NCBI GenBank assembly: GCA_964530445.1
Contig: CAZHBJ010000004.1
Location: forward strand, 1-57,595
Reading direction: 5' to 3'
DNA: 57,595 nucleotides
Origin: FEN-1297 sp964530445
GTDB lineage: Bacteria > Bacteroidota > Ignavibacteria > Ignavibacteriales > Ignavibacteriaceae
Under the pieces are notes generated by a model that saw nothing but the letters and a program-made list of their open reading frames with translations, had not been told where the DNA came from and did not search any database. Below, one piece after another: positions 34,671 through 43,036 of this stretch. Within the stretch, counting starts at the first letter, position 1. The number at the start of each line of letters is the position of its first letter. A program made the position numbers and the translations under genes.

Positions 34671-35462
34671 ATGGATCTTAATCTTAAAGAAAAAGTGATA
34701 ATAATAACGGGCGGTTCAAAAGGAATCGGCGAAGGTATTACAAGATTAGCTTCGGATGAAGGTGCAATTCCCGTAATTGCCGGTAGAAACCATGAAACCG
34801 GAATAAGTCTTTTAAAAGAATTAAAAGACAAAGGAAGAGAAGCTTTCTTTATTGAAATAGAACTTGGTACAAAAGAGAGCTGTCAATTAGTGGTAAATGA
34901 AACTTTAAAAAAATACGGTCGTATCGATGCTCTGGTTAACAATGCCGGCGCGAATGATTCTGTCGGACTTGAACAAGGAAGTCCGGAAAAATTTCTCGGT
35001 TCACTGGTTAATAATTTATATCATTATTATTACCTGGCGCATTATAGTCTGAATGAATTGAAAAAATCCAAAGGAGCAATTGTAAATATTAGTTCTAAAA
35101 CAGCTGTTACTGGTCAAGGTAACACATCCGGATACGCCGCTTCAAAAGGTGCTCAGTTAGCGTTAACCCGCGAATGGGCTGTTGAGCTTCTTAAATACGG
35201 AGTACGGGTGAATGCCGTTATTCCTGCAGAAGTGATGACCCCTCTTTATAAAAAATGGATAAACACTTTTCCCGATCCCGAAGAAAAATTAAAAAAAATC
35301 ACAAAAAATATTCCTCTCGGAAATAGAATGACAACTTCTGATGAAATTGCTTCTATGGTTATTTATCTGATTTCCGAGCAAGCTTCGCACATTACTGGAC
35401 AATGGATTTTCGTTGACGGCGGATATGTCCACCTGGATAGGGCATTATCCGGTACAGAATAA
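34671..35462 (+). CDS. L-fucose dehydrogenase (SDR family)
   Basis: Short-chain dehydrogenase of 263 residues, predicted to oxidise L-fucose to L-fuconolactone, the first step of the pathway. It has TGGSKGIGEG for cofactor binding, NNAGANDSVGLE, Ser in NISSKTA and the YxxxK pair in SGYAASKGA. The VNAVIPAEVMTPLY and GQWIFVDGGYVHLDRAL segments resemble the HSD17B14/L-fucose dehydrogenase branch. Eight bases separate it from the lactonase that would use its product. The cofactor preference is not certain. Of the two SDRs here it is the better fit for the sugar-oxidising step. Confidence 0.85.
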   Translation: MDLNLKEKVIIITGGSKGIGEGITRLASDEGAIPVIAGRNHETGISLLKELKDKGREAFFIEIELGTKESCQLVVNETLKKYGRIDALVNNAGANDSVGLEQGSPEKFLGSLVNNLYHYYYLAHYSLNELKKSKGAIVNISSKTAVTGQGNTSGYAASKGAQLALTREWAVELLKYGVRVNAVIPAEVMTPLYKKWINTFPDPEEKLKKITKNIPLGNRMTTSDEIASMVIYLISEQASHITGQWIFVDGGYVHLDRALSGTE

Positions 35463-35480
35463 ATTTATTCAAAAAAAATA

Positions 35481-36221
35481 ATGTTAATAGGATTATTTAT
35501 ACCGTGTTACGTCAATCAGTTTTATCCTCAAGTAGGAATTGCTTCCCTCGAACTTCTTGAAAAGCAGGGGTTGAAAGTTGAATACCCGATTAATCAAACA
35601 TGCTGCGGTCAGCCAATGGCAAATTCCGGCTTTGAAAAAGATGCTGTTAAAACCTACCGGCTTTTTGTAAAAAATTTTCAACGTTTCGATTACATAGTTG
35701 CACCTTCCGGCAGCTGCGTTTATCATGTAAAAAAACATTACGATATTATTGAACAGAATGAAGAAGTGAAAAAAGTCCGTGCATCAATATTTGAGATTTC
35801 AGAATTTCTCGTTAAAATACTCGGGAAAGATGATTTCAATTCGTATTATCCTTACAAAGTTGGATTGCATCAAAGCTGTCACGGATTGCGCGGATTAAAC
35901 ATAGGCAGGCCAAGTGAGCTGATTACAGATAATTATTCCATAACGAAAAAGCTTTTAGAGAATGTAAAAGGAATTCAGCTTGTTAAACTGGATAGGGAAG
36001 ATGAATGCTGCGGTTTTGGAGGAACATTTGCTGTAACTGAAGAAGCTGTTTCTGTTAAAATGGGAGTCGATAGAATAAACGACCATATGAACCATCAGGC
36101 GGAAGTAATTACAGCAACAGATATGTCGTGTCTTATGCATCTTGAAGGAATAATAAAAAAACAAAATCTGCAGATAAAAATTAAGCATATAACCGAAATT
36201 TTAAATAATAGTGAAAAATGA
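35481..36221 (+). CDS. lutA: L-lactate oxidation complex, subunit LutA (CCG Fe-S protein)
   Basis: First subunit of LutABC, which oxidises L-lactate to pyruvate. It is 246 residues with two cysteine-rich CCG domains: NQTCCGQPMANSG (about residues 38–50) with PSGSC following, and HQSCHG with ECCGFGGTFAV in the second half, typical cluster ligands of the LutA/YkgE family. It starts 18 bases after the L-fucose dehydrogenase gene, and its end overlaps lutB by four bases (ATGA). Its location places it at the product end of the fucose pathway, which releases L-lactate. Confidence 0.94.
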   Translation: MLIGLFIPCYVNQFYPQVGIASLELLEKQGLKVEYPINQTCCGQPMANSGFEKDAVKTYRLFVKNFQRFDYIVAPSGSCVYHVKKHYDIIEQNEEVKKVRASIFEISEFLVKILGKDDFNSYYPYKVGLHQSCHGLRGLNIGRPSELITDNYSITKKLLENVKGIQLVKLDREDECCGFGGTFAVTEEAVSVKMGVDRINDHMNHQAEVITATDMSCLMHLEGIIKKQNLQIKIKHITEILNNSEK

Positions 36222-37585
36222 TAGATCACGCAAAGGCTGCGGAAATATTTAATCAAGATGAAGACCATGTTAACTGGCATGATAAATCTCTCTGGCTGGT
36301 CAGGCAAAAGCGCGATAAAGCAGCATCAACTGTTAAAGGATGGGAAGAACTAAGAAATCTAGCATCGGAAATAAAAGCTCATACTCTTTCAAGGTTAGAT
36401 GAATATCTATTGGAATTTGAAATTCAAGCAACAAAGAATGGTGCTATAGTACACTGGGCTGAAAATGCGGAAGAACACAATAAAATTGTCTTCGAAATTC
36501 TTACACGGCATAAAGCCGAAAAAATTGTAAAAAGCAAATCGATGTTGACTGAAGAATGCGGGTTAAATCATTACCTTGAAGCCAAAGGTATAGAAGTGGT
36601 AGATACCGATTTGGGTGAACGAATTGTTCAGTTGGCAAAGGAGCCTCCCAGCCATATTGTTATGCCGGCCATTCATAAAAAAAGAGAAGAAATAGATAAA
36701 CTGTTCCATTTACATCTTAATACGGAATTGTCGGGCGGTGATGAAATGTATTTAGCAAGAGCCGCACGTAAACATCTAAGACAAAAATTTCTGGATGCAG
36801 ATGCTGCTCTTACCGGAGTTAATTTTGCTGTTGCGGAATCCGGAACAGTTGTAGTTTGTACAAATGAAGGTAATGCCGATATGGGTGTCCATTCGACAAA
36901 GCTTCATATTGCGAGTATGGGTATCGAAAAAATAGTTCCGGGTCAAAAACATCTTGCGGTATTTCTAAGACTGCTTGCACGAAGTGCAACAGGCCAGGCA
37001 ATTACTTCTTATACTTCTCATTATCGTTCACCAAAACTCGGCGGCGAATTTCATATTATAATTGTAGACAATGGACGTTCGGCTCAACTGGGAAGAACCG
37101 ATTTTCGAAATTCACTAAAATGTATCCGCTGCGGTGCATGCATGAATACATGCCCGGTGTACAGAAGGAGCGGCGGGCACAGCTACGGCTCAACTATTCC
37201 CGGCCCGATTGGCTCTATTTTATCTCCCGGAATTAATTTGAATGATTATTATTCACTGCCGTTTGCTTCTTCGTTATGCGGCTCATGTTCCAACGTTTGT
37301 CCGGTTAAAATTGATATTCATACGCAGTTGTACAAATGGCGGCAGGTTATTACGAAGAAGGTGAATCAAAATAGATTTAAGAAAATAATTATGGCGGTTT
37401 CCGGTTTTGTTTTTTATCATCCTTTATTATTTAAAATTAGCAGCAGGATTCTCAATTTAACTTTGCGGATATTGCCATCTTTTCTAAAGAGTAAATTAAT
37501 AAAAGCATGGAGTAGAAAAAGGAAATTACCTGCAGTGCCTGAATATACTTTTCTGCAATGGTATAAAAAGAACAGGATGCAATGA
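36218..37585 (+). CDS. lutB: L-lactate oxidation complex, Fe-S subunit LutB
   Basis: Iron–sulfur subunit of 455 residues. The N-terminal two thirds is the LUD domain, with VNFAVAESGTVVVCTNEGNAD as its most recognisable block. Two ferredoxin-type cluster motifs follow: CIRCGACMNTCPVY (about residues 303–316) and CGSCSNVCPVKID, consistent with two [4Fe-4S] centres. The C-terminal LutB extension ends in PEYTFLQWYKKN. It overlaps both neighbours by ATGA junctions, so the three subunits are translationally coupled. Electrons probably leave to the quinone pool; the acceptor is not encoded here. Confidence 0.95.
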   Translation: MIDHAKAAEIFNQDEDHVNWHDKSLWLVRQKRDKAASTVKGWEELRNLASEIKAHTLSRLDEYLLEFEIQATKNGAIVHWAENAEEHNKIVFEILTRHKAEKIVKSKSMLTEECGLNHYLEAKGIEVVDTDLGERIVQLAKEPPSHIVMPAIHKKREEIDKLFHLHLNTELSGGDEMYLARAARKHLRQKFLDADAALTGVNFAVAESGTVVVCTNEGNADMGVHSTKLHIASMGIEKIVPGQKHLAVFLRLLARSATGQAITSYTSHYRSPKLGGEFHIIIVDNGRSAQLGRTDFRNSLKCIRCGACMNTCPVYRRSGGHSYGSTIPGPIGSILSPGINLNDYYSLPFASSLCGSCSNVCPVKIDIHTQLYKWRQVITKKVNQNRFKKIIMAVSGFVFYHPLLFKISSRILNLTLRILPSFLKSKLIKAWSRKRKLPAVPEYTFLQWYKKNRMQ

Positions 37586-38193
37586 GCAAGGAAAATATTA
37601 TAAATAGAATAAGAAGTAATAAACCAATCGCAGTTGAACTTCCGAAAATAAATAAAAATGATTTTAGCAGTGTGGAAAATTTATTTGAAGCATTTACAAA
37701 GAATTCCGAAGCTGCCGGTGGAAAAGTTATTATTACAAACGGTTTGAATGAAGCCGCTGCAATAATTGAAAGCTTGCTGAAAGAATCTGGAAACGTTATT
37801 TCTTTAGTTGATGAATTTAAATACGGAACAATAAATTTGAACGAAGAAACTTCGGCCAAATCATTGAATGAATTGGATGCAGTTATTTTAATGGGGCAGT
37901 TTGGTGTCGCAGAAAATGGTGCTGTCTGGATTCCGGGTAATAGTCTGCCGCAGCTTGTCATCCCGTTTATCACTAAACATCTTTTTTTATTGTTAAGGGA
38001 AAATAAGATAGTTGAAAATATGCACGAAGCTTATGAGCAAATTGTCTTAAAGGATAATAGTTATGGTGTCTTTATTTCCGGACCGTCTAAGACAGCAGAT
38101 ATTGAACAATCATTGGTTATCGGTGCACAAGGACCTTTAAGCACAACTGTTATTTTAATTAGGAATTCATTAACGAATAATAGTTTTAATTGA
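37582..38193 (+). CDS. lutC: L-lactate oxidation complex, subunit LutC
   Basis: LUD-domain subunit of 203 residues, the third LutABC component. It retains family features: the VILMGQFGVAENGAVWI strand and turn, LPFITKH-like core (LVIPFITKHLFLLL) and FISGPSKTADIEQSLVIGAQGP near the C-terminus. Its start overlaps lutB by ATGA. Its stop overlaps the 3' end of the convergent BNR-repeat gene by 8 bases, and this ends the fucose/lactate operon; no separate terminator is visible. Confidence 0.93.
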   Translation: MSKENIINRIRSNKPIAVELPKINKNDFSSVENLFEAFTKNSEAAGGKVIITNGLNEAAAIIESLLKESGNVISLVDEFKYGTINLNEETSAKSLNELDAVILMGQFGVAENGAVWIPGNSLPQLVIPFITKHLFLLLRENKIVENMHEAYEQIVLKDNSYGVFISGPSKTADIEQSLVIGAQGPLSTTVILIRNSLTNNSFN

Positions 38194-39232
38194 TTTTTAG
38201 AACAACATATTTGATTGATTTTCTATCATCTGTATATGTAATATGAATTAGTTTATCCGAACCTTCAATAACTGCCGGATAACTATATTTACCCTTTTTA
38301 TGATTTTCAAGTTGATAAATATCTTTCCAATGCTCGCCGTCTTTGGAAATTGCTACATTAAGAATATTGCGGCCATTAAACCATTCCCGACCGTGATGTA
38401 AGGGATTATAAACTAAAACAAAATTTCCGTTATTCAAGGTAACAGCATCAATTCCGGAATTAGGATTTGGCAGATTAGTTTTTTCAAGTTTGCTCCAATG
38501 TAATCCGTTGTCTTTAGACCACGTTTGATAAATAAAATTTTGTCTACTGCGGCAAAGCATCTGCAATCTTCCATCCGTATGTTTAAGGATGGTTGGCTGA
38601 ATAACACCTATTGTGCTGTCCATTGGAATTTCAATTTTTTCCCATTTAGAAAGTGCTTCATTTGTAATTTCAAGATGAATTGTCCATTTACCATCCATTC
38701 CTTCCGTACTTGAGGGGCATAAAATATTTCCGTTTGAAAGTTCTATCGGTTTGTCTTTAATCGGGCCTAAGAAGCCGGCAGGTAATTTTTTTGGTTGTGT
38801 CCAGCTTTTTCCGTTGTTATAAGAGCAAATAAAATTTCCCCACCACTGTCGTGTATTAATCCCAACTTTATAAAATAAAATGAGTTTATTATTCCTAGTC
38901 TTAAAGATAACAGGATTCCAGCAGGGAAGCTGCCTGCCTGAAGAATCTTTTCCTACGGCAAGTTCAACCGGTTTTGTCCATTCATTTTTACGAAATGTTG
39001 AAGACCATATGCCGACATTATCGGCGCCTTCATGCGAACCGGCGAACCATGCTGATATAAAAGTTCCTGGTGTTGTCTCAACAATTGTACTGGCATGACA
39101 AGAGCCCAATGAACCTAAAGGAAAGATAGTTGTATCCATAATTACTTTAACATCGGAATTATTTAACGGCTGTGCAAATAACAAAATATTGCATGCAAAT
39201 ATGAACAAAAATATTGTATGGATATATTTCAA
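38186..39232 (-). CDS. Secreted BNR-repeat sialidase-fold protein
   Basis: Exported beta-propeller protein of 348 residues with a signal peptide ending near LLFAQ. Several Asp-box-like repeats occur (SYNNGKSWTQP, SKDNGLHWSKL, SKDGEHWKDI). The chain aligns with the BNR_2 domain used by some exo-sialidases and by other polysaccharide-active propellers. CHASTIVET and SAWFAGSHEGADNVGIW are characteristic of this subgroup. The classical sialidase Arg triad and the Tyr/Glu pair cannot be assigned with certainty, so glycosidase specificity is open. The start is a TTG preceded by GGAGA 11 bases upstream; no ATG fits. It overlaps lutC by 8 bases at the 3' ends and is the last gene of the minus-strand glycosidase run. 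Confidence 0.75.
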   Translation of the reverse strand: MKYIHTIFLFIFACNILLFAQPLNNSDVKVIMDTTIFPLGSLGSCHASTIVETTPGTFISAWFAGSHEGADNVGIWSSTFRKNEWTKPVELAVGKDSSGRQLPCWNPVIFKTRNNKLILFYKVGINTRQWWGNFICSYNNGKSWTQPKKLPAGFLGPIKDKPIELSNGNILCPSSTEGMDGKWTIHLEITNEALSKWEKIEIPMDSTIGVIQPTILKHTDGRLQMLCRSRQNFIYQTWSKDNGLHWSKLEKTNLPNPNSGIDAVTLNNGNFVLVYNPLHHGREWFNGRNILNVAISKDGEHWKDIYQLENHKKGKYSYPAVIEGSDKLIHITYTDDRKSIKYVVLKIN

Positions 39233-39303
39233 TTTTTATTTATTCTCCTATCTGTTCCTTTATTTTTATAAGATGTTACGAAATCAAAGTTAAATAAGAA
39301 AAT

Positions 39304-41529
39304 TTAATTTATGCTGATTTCATCGCAGAATAACCATGCTTTTTCGCCTGCTCCCTTATGCCACGGAGGGCAGACTCCGATGTTTTCGGCTTTTATATGA
39401 ATGAATCTTGCTTTAATATTTTTAACTTTTAAATCAAATGTATGGATAAATGCTTCTGTATGTTTCTCTGGAATCTTGTTTTTTAATTCACTTAAGCTTT
39501 TAAAATTTTTTCCGTTATTAGAAAATGAATATTCAACTAACTTCGGCAGAAAAATAAATGAGTTTACATCGCTTAAAAAGGAAGCAGAAATTTCTTTTAT
39601 CTTTTTTAATTTTCCCAAATCAATTACAACATCTAAGTTAGTGCCGTTAAATCCCTGCCATTTCCCATCATTATAATTTATGCTGCCTTTAACTCCGTCA
39701 ATTAAAGTATAACTTCCTTTTCCGGGGTATTTTTGAGAATAGGAAGAATTATATTTGATTTTATATTTAGCTTTATTAAAACTTGCTTTTACGGGAAGAC
39801 TTTTTACCCCATTACTTGAAATTGCAATTGCTGTTACTGTTGTTGTCTTTATTAAATGGATATTGTCACCTGTATACTTCAGTGAATTTGTATCAGGTAT
39901 ACTTCCGTCAAGGGTGTAGTAGATTTTTGTATCATTTCTATCACAAGATAACTTAAATTGAATGTTGTCTGCAAAGTCCCCTCCATCCGGTATAAAATTA
40001 ACTTTAGGAGGAGCCATATACAAGCCGAATGATGAAAGAGTCGGGTTAGTACGGCATTGATCTATAACAATTCTTACTTTATTTGTAGTAACAACGGGAA
40101 ATCTAAGTAATCTTTTATAACCAATGGTTGAAGCTCCGGTAAAATATTTCCATTGATGCCCGTTCCAATATTCAAGATGGAATTTTTCTATTCTCTGTCC
40201 AACCATAATATTTTCCTGCAGCATTGCCCGGTTAAAAGATTTTTTGCTGCCTAGATTTACTTCTATATTGCCGGTACTGGTAGTATCACTTGTAGTCCAA
40301 TATGTTTTGTAATTATTATCCAATATGTACTTCGCTTCGTGCCCTTTTTTTTCATTAGAAGCTTTTGCAGAAGCATTTGCCGCTAAATTTGTTTTAAAAG
40401 TTTCATTAAGTAAATAGCGCATTCCCTTCAGACTTTTAATATCGTATTTCGTAATTAAACCTTTTTTATCAGGAGGAACATTAAGCAGAAGAACATCATT
40501 TAAACCAACCGAGTTATAGTATATATCAACAAGCTTGTAAGGCGACTTAACGAGTTCATCCTGACTTTTATGATAAAACCATCCCGGCCGTATAGAAACA
40601 TCAACTTCTGCCGGGTACCAGATTAAACTTTTTGCATGCAGGATTTTATTTCTGCTGCCTAAATCTTCACTTGTTAAATCTTTAGGAATAAAAGCATTAT
40701 CCAATACTTTTTGCTGCGAGCCGGAGGCAATCTTTTTAAGGCTGCTGCTAGAGCCAGGCAGAACGCTCCATTCTGTTTTCCTTCCATAGCCGGATTCGGT
40801 TCCAACCCAGCGGACATCCGGCCCCATTGTTGATATTACCGCATCCGGTTGAAGCTTGCGAATAAGTTTGTAATAAGCGTGCCAATCATAAATCTGCTTT
40901 TTACCTTTAGGTCCCTCGCCATTTGCACCGTCAAACCATACCTCTGAAATTTTTCCATAGTTAGTTAAAAGTTCCGTTAATAGATTTTCAAAGTATGTAT
41001 TGTATGCAGGAGTGCCGTAAGTTTTTGAATGCATATCCCATGGTGATAAATAAATGCCGAATTTAAGTCCAAATTTATGGCAAGCTCTGGATAAATCTCT
41101 AACGATATCGCCTTTACCGTTTTCAAATGGTGTATCGGAAATATTGTAATTGTTGAATTTTGTAGGCCACAAACAAAATCCGTCATGATGTTTTGCCGTA
41201 AGAATTATTTCCTTCATCCCTGCTGCTTTTAATACTTTTACCCACTGGTTAACATTTATATCTTTAGGGTTAAACTTGTTTATATCCATATTCTTATGTC
41301 CCCATTCCAAATTAGCAAAAGTATTTATGCCGAAATGAACAAATGCAATAAATTCCATTCTTTGCCAATTGTACTGGCGTTCTGAAGGAGTAACATTTGC
41401 CGCTTTCCGGATAATCTGTGCCGGTGTATCTCCCGGATTAATTATAACAAAATTGCCCTCGGGTTTATTCTGAGCTGCGGCCTGGCAAATGAATAATAAA
41501 GTAAAAACAAATAGCGTTAAAGATTTCAT
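39304..41529 (-). CDS. Secreted GH29 alpha-L-fucosidase with C-terminal binding modules
   Basis: Predicted alpha-fucosidase of 741 residues with signal peptide ending in AAAQ. The GH29 barrel (about 50–370) has FVHFGINTF, ILTAKHHDGFCLWPT and the nucleophile Asp200 in EVWFDGANGEGP, a form found in the 1,3/1,4-specific subfamily B. Two beta domains follow: an F5/8 type C-like domain (about 385–520) and a chitobiase C-terminal-like domain (TKIYYTLDGSIPD). The last 140 residues form a further discoidin-like module with DGVKGSINYNDGKWQGFNG and CPPWHKGAGEKAWLF, shared with the GH20 and GH92 proteins of this island. It is predicted to be periplasmic or surface-exposed. Confidence 0.9.
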   Translation of the reverse strand: MKSLTLFVFTLLFICQAAAQNKPEGNFVIINPGDTPAQIIRKAANVTPSERQYNWQRMEFIAFVHFGINTFANLEWGHKNMDINKFNPKDINVNQWVKVLKAAGMKEIILTAKHHDGFCLWPTKFNNYNISDTPFENGKGDIVRDLSRACHKFGLKFGIYLSPWDMHSKTYGTPAYNTYFENLLTELLTNYGKISEVWFDGANGEGPKGKKQIYDWHAYYKLIRKLQPDAVISTMGPDVRWVGTESGYGRKTEWSVLPGSSSSLKKIASGSQQKVLDNAFIPKDLTSEDLGSRNKILHAKSLIWYPAEVDVSIRPGWFYHKSQDELVKSPYKLVDIYYNSVGLNDVLLLNVPPDKKGLITKYDIKSLKGMRYLLNETFKTNLAANASAKASNEKKGHEAKYILDNNYKTYWTTSDTTSTGNIEVNLGSKKSFNRAMLQENIMVGQRIEKFHLEYWNGHQWKYFTGASTIGYKRLLRFPVVTTNKVRIVIDQCRTNPTLSSFGLYMAPPKVNFIPDGGDFADNIQFKLSCDRNDTKIYYTLDGSIPDTNSLKYTGDNIHLIKTTTVTAIAISSNGVKSLPVKASFNKAKYKIKYNSSYSQKYPGKGSYTLIDGVKGSINYNDGKWQGFNGTNLDVVIDLGKLKKIKEISASFLSDVNSFIFLPKLVEYSFSNNGKNFKSLSELKNKIPEKHTEAFIHTFDLKVKNIKARFIHIKAENIGVCPPWHKGAGEKAWLFCDEISIN

Positions 41530-41570
41530 ATCTCACAAGTAATTAAAAATAAATAATATTTTTCCCGTTT

Positions 41571-43010
41571 TTATTGTTGAGTTATTTTCAAAGTCCATGC
41601 ATACTTACTTCTAATATCTTTCCTAACAGCTTCGGGGATTTCAATTATGCATCCGGACCTTGTTTTTTGCCAACTTAATTTTCCATTTGTCCCCAGTAAT
41701 TCTATTTTAGAATTTACCGAAGGACAATATTTTGTTAGAATAATTTTTTGCGGTATAGTATTCTCGTCTTTATCTGCAAGATAAATTGCGAAAGTTGTTC
41801 CGTCTTTCAGTTGAGTAAAACGAACTTTTCCATCCTCATAAGGTTCAACCGGGTGTGTGTAATAAATTGCTTGGTTATTTACTTTCATCCACTTACCGAT
41901 TTCTTTGAGCCTATCATATGCAGTGCTGTCAATATCACCTTTCCCGTCCGGACCAACATCCAACAGAAAATTTCCGCCTTTGGAAACTATGTTTACAAGA
42001 AGATGAATTAATTTCCATGTCGATTTATAATGAGCGTGAGGGCTGTATGCCCAGCTGTTACTCATAGGCATACATGTTTCCCATGGGAAGGGTAGAACTG
42101 TTTTAGGGACCGTATTTTCGGGCGTAAGATAATTTTCATAAGGACCCGATACAGTGCGGTCAACTACAATTAAGCCCGGTTGTTTGGCTCGTGCGTCTTT
42201 AACAATAGAAGCAATGTCTATATCTTGATTCTGGATTCGATAAGCATTGAAATCATGCTTTTTCCTTATCGCTTCAAGTTGTTCTTCCGTATAATGACGA
42301 ACCCAGCCTGCATCGAGCCAGAGTATATCTATCCTTCCGTAACCGGTCATCAACTCATCAATCTGATTATGAGTAAACTGTACAAACTTCTGCCAGCGAT
42401 CGGGATATTTTTTGATATCATAATTTACATTTCTATCCGGTGTTGCAAAATTACGCCACCAGTAATAGTTACTGTGCCAATCTGCTTTAGAAAAATAAGC
42501 TCCGATCATAAAATCTTTTTTTCGGAAAGCATTAAATATAGCTTTTGTTATATTTGCTTTCGGGTTGGTATGAAAAGGGCACTCTTTAGATGTTACTTTA
42601 AAATCTGTCTGCTTTGTATCAAACATACAAAAACCATCATGATGTTTTGTAGTAAATACTACGTATCTCATTCCGGCATTTTTTGCAGCATTTGCCCATT
42701 TTACAGGGTTAAAGTCAACGGGATTAAAAGTTTTTATAAGTCCATCGTATTTTAATTTATATTCATCATAGTTTTTAATTCTTCTTTTTATCCAATCTTC
42801 GGAACAAATTGTCCATGATTCCATTACACCCCACTCCGAATAAAGTCCCCAGTGCATCATTAAACCAAATTTTAAACCCTGCCACTGCTCAAGCTTTTTC
42901 TCTACCAAAGGGTCTTTTACCTTTGTGTACTCATATTTTTTCTGTGGAAAGGAAGTAAACCCGAACAAGACTATGAGGCAAAAGGTAAAAACTATTTTTT
43001 TCTTATTCAT
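41571..43010 (-). CDS. Secreted GH29 alpha-L-fucosidase
   Basis: Alpha-fucosidase-family protein of 479 residues with a signal peptide (hydrophobic 6–22, ending FPQ). GH29 motifs are FGLMMHWGLYSEW, VVFTTKHHDGFCMFDTK and the predicted nucleophile Asp233 in DILWLDAGWV. The WETCMPMSNSWAY and GGNFLLDVGPDGKG blocks complete the barrel. A small C-terminal beta domain follows, with no binding module. This resembles subfamily A, which has broad alpha-fucoside specificity. The next gene upstream is a paralogue of identical length that lacks an export signal. Confidence 0.9.
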   Translation of the reverse strand: MNKKKIVFTFCLIVLFGFTSFPQKKYEYTKVKDPLVEKKLEQWQGLKFGLMMHWGLYSEWGVMESWTICSEDWIKRRIKNYDEYKLKYDGLIKTFNPVDFNPVKWANAAKNAGMRYVVFTTKHHDGFCMFDTKQTDFKVTSKECPFHTNPKANITKAIFNAFRKKDFMIGAYFSKADWHSNYYWWRNFATPDRNVNYDIKKYPDRWQKFVQFTHNQIDELMTGYGRIDILWLDAGWVRHYTEEQLEAIRKKHDFNAYRIQNQDIDIASIVKDARAKQPGLIVVDRTVSGPYENYLTPENTVPKTVLPFPWETCMPMSNSWAYSPHAHYKSTWKLIHLLVNIVSKGGNFLLDVGPDGKGDIDSTAYDRLKEIGKWMKVNNQAIYYTHPVEPYEDGKVRFTQLKDGTTFAIYLADKDENTIPQKIILTKYCPSVNSKIELLGTNGKLSWQKTRSGCIIEIPEAVRKDIRSKYAWTLKITQQ

Positions 43011-43036
43011 TTTACAACACTTTTAGTTTGATATGA

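Noticed and set aside
38186..38193. 8-base overlap of lutC and the BNR-repeat gene as a sign of a wrong gene end or frameshift
   Set aside because: Both proteins reach family-typical C-termini, and short 3' overlaps between convergent genes are normal.
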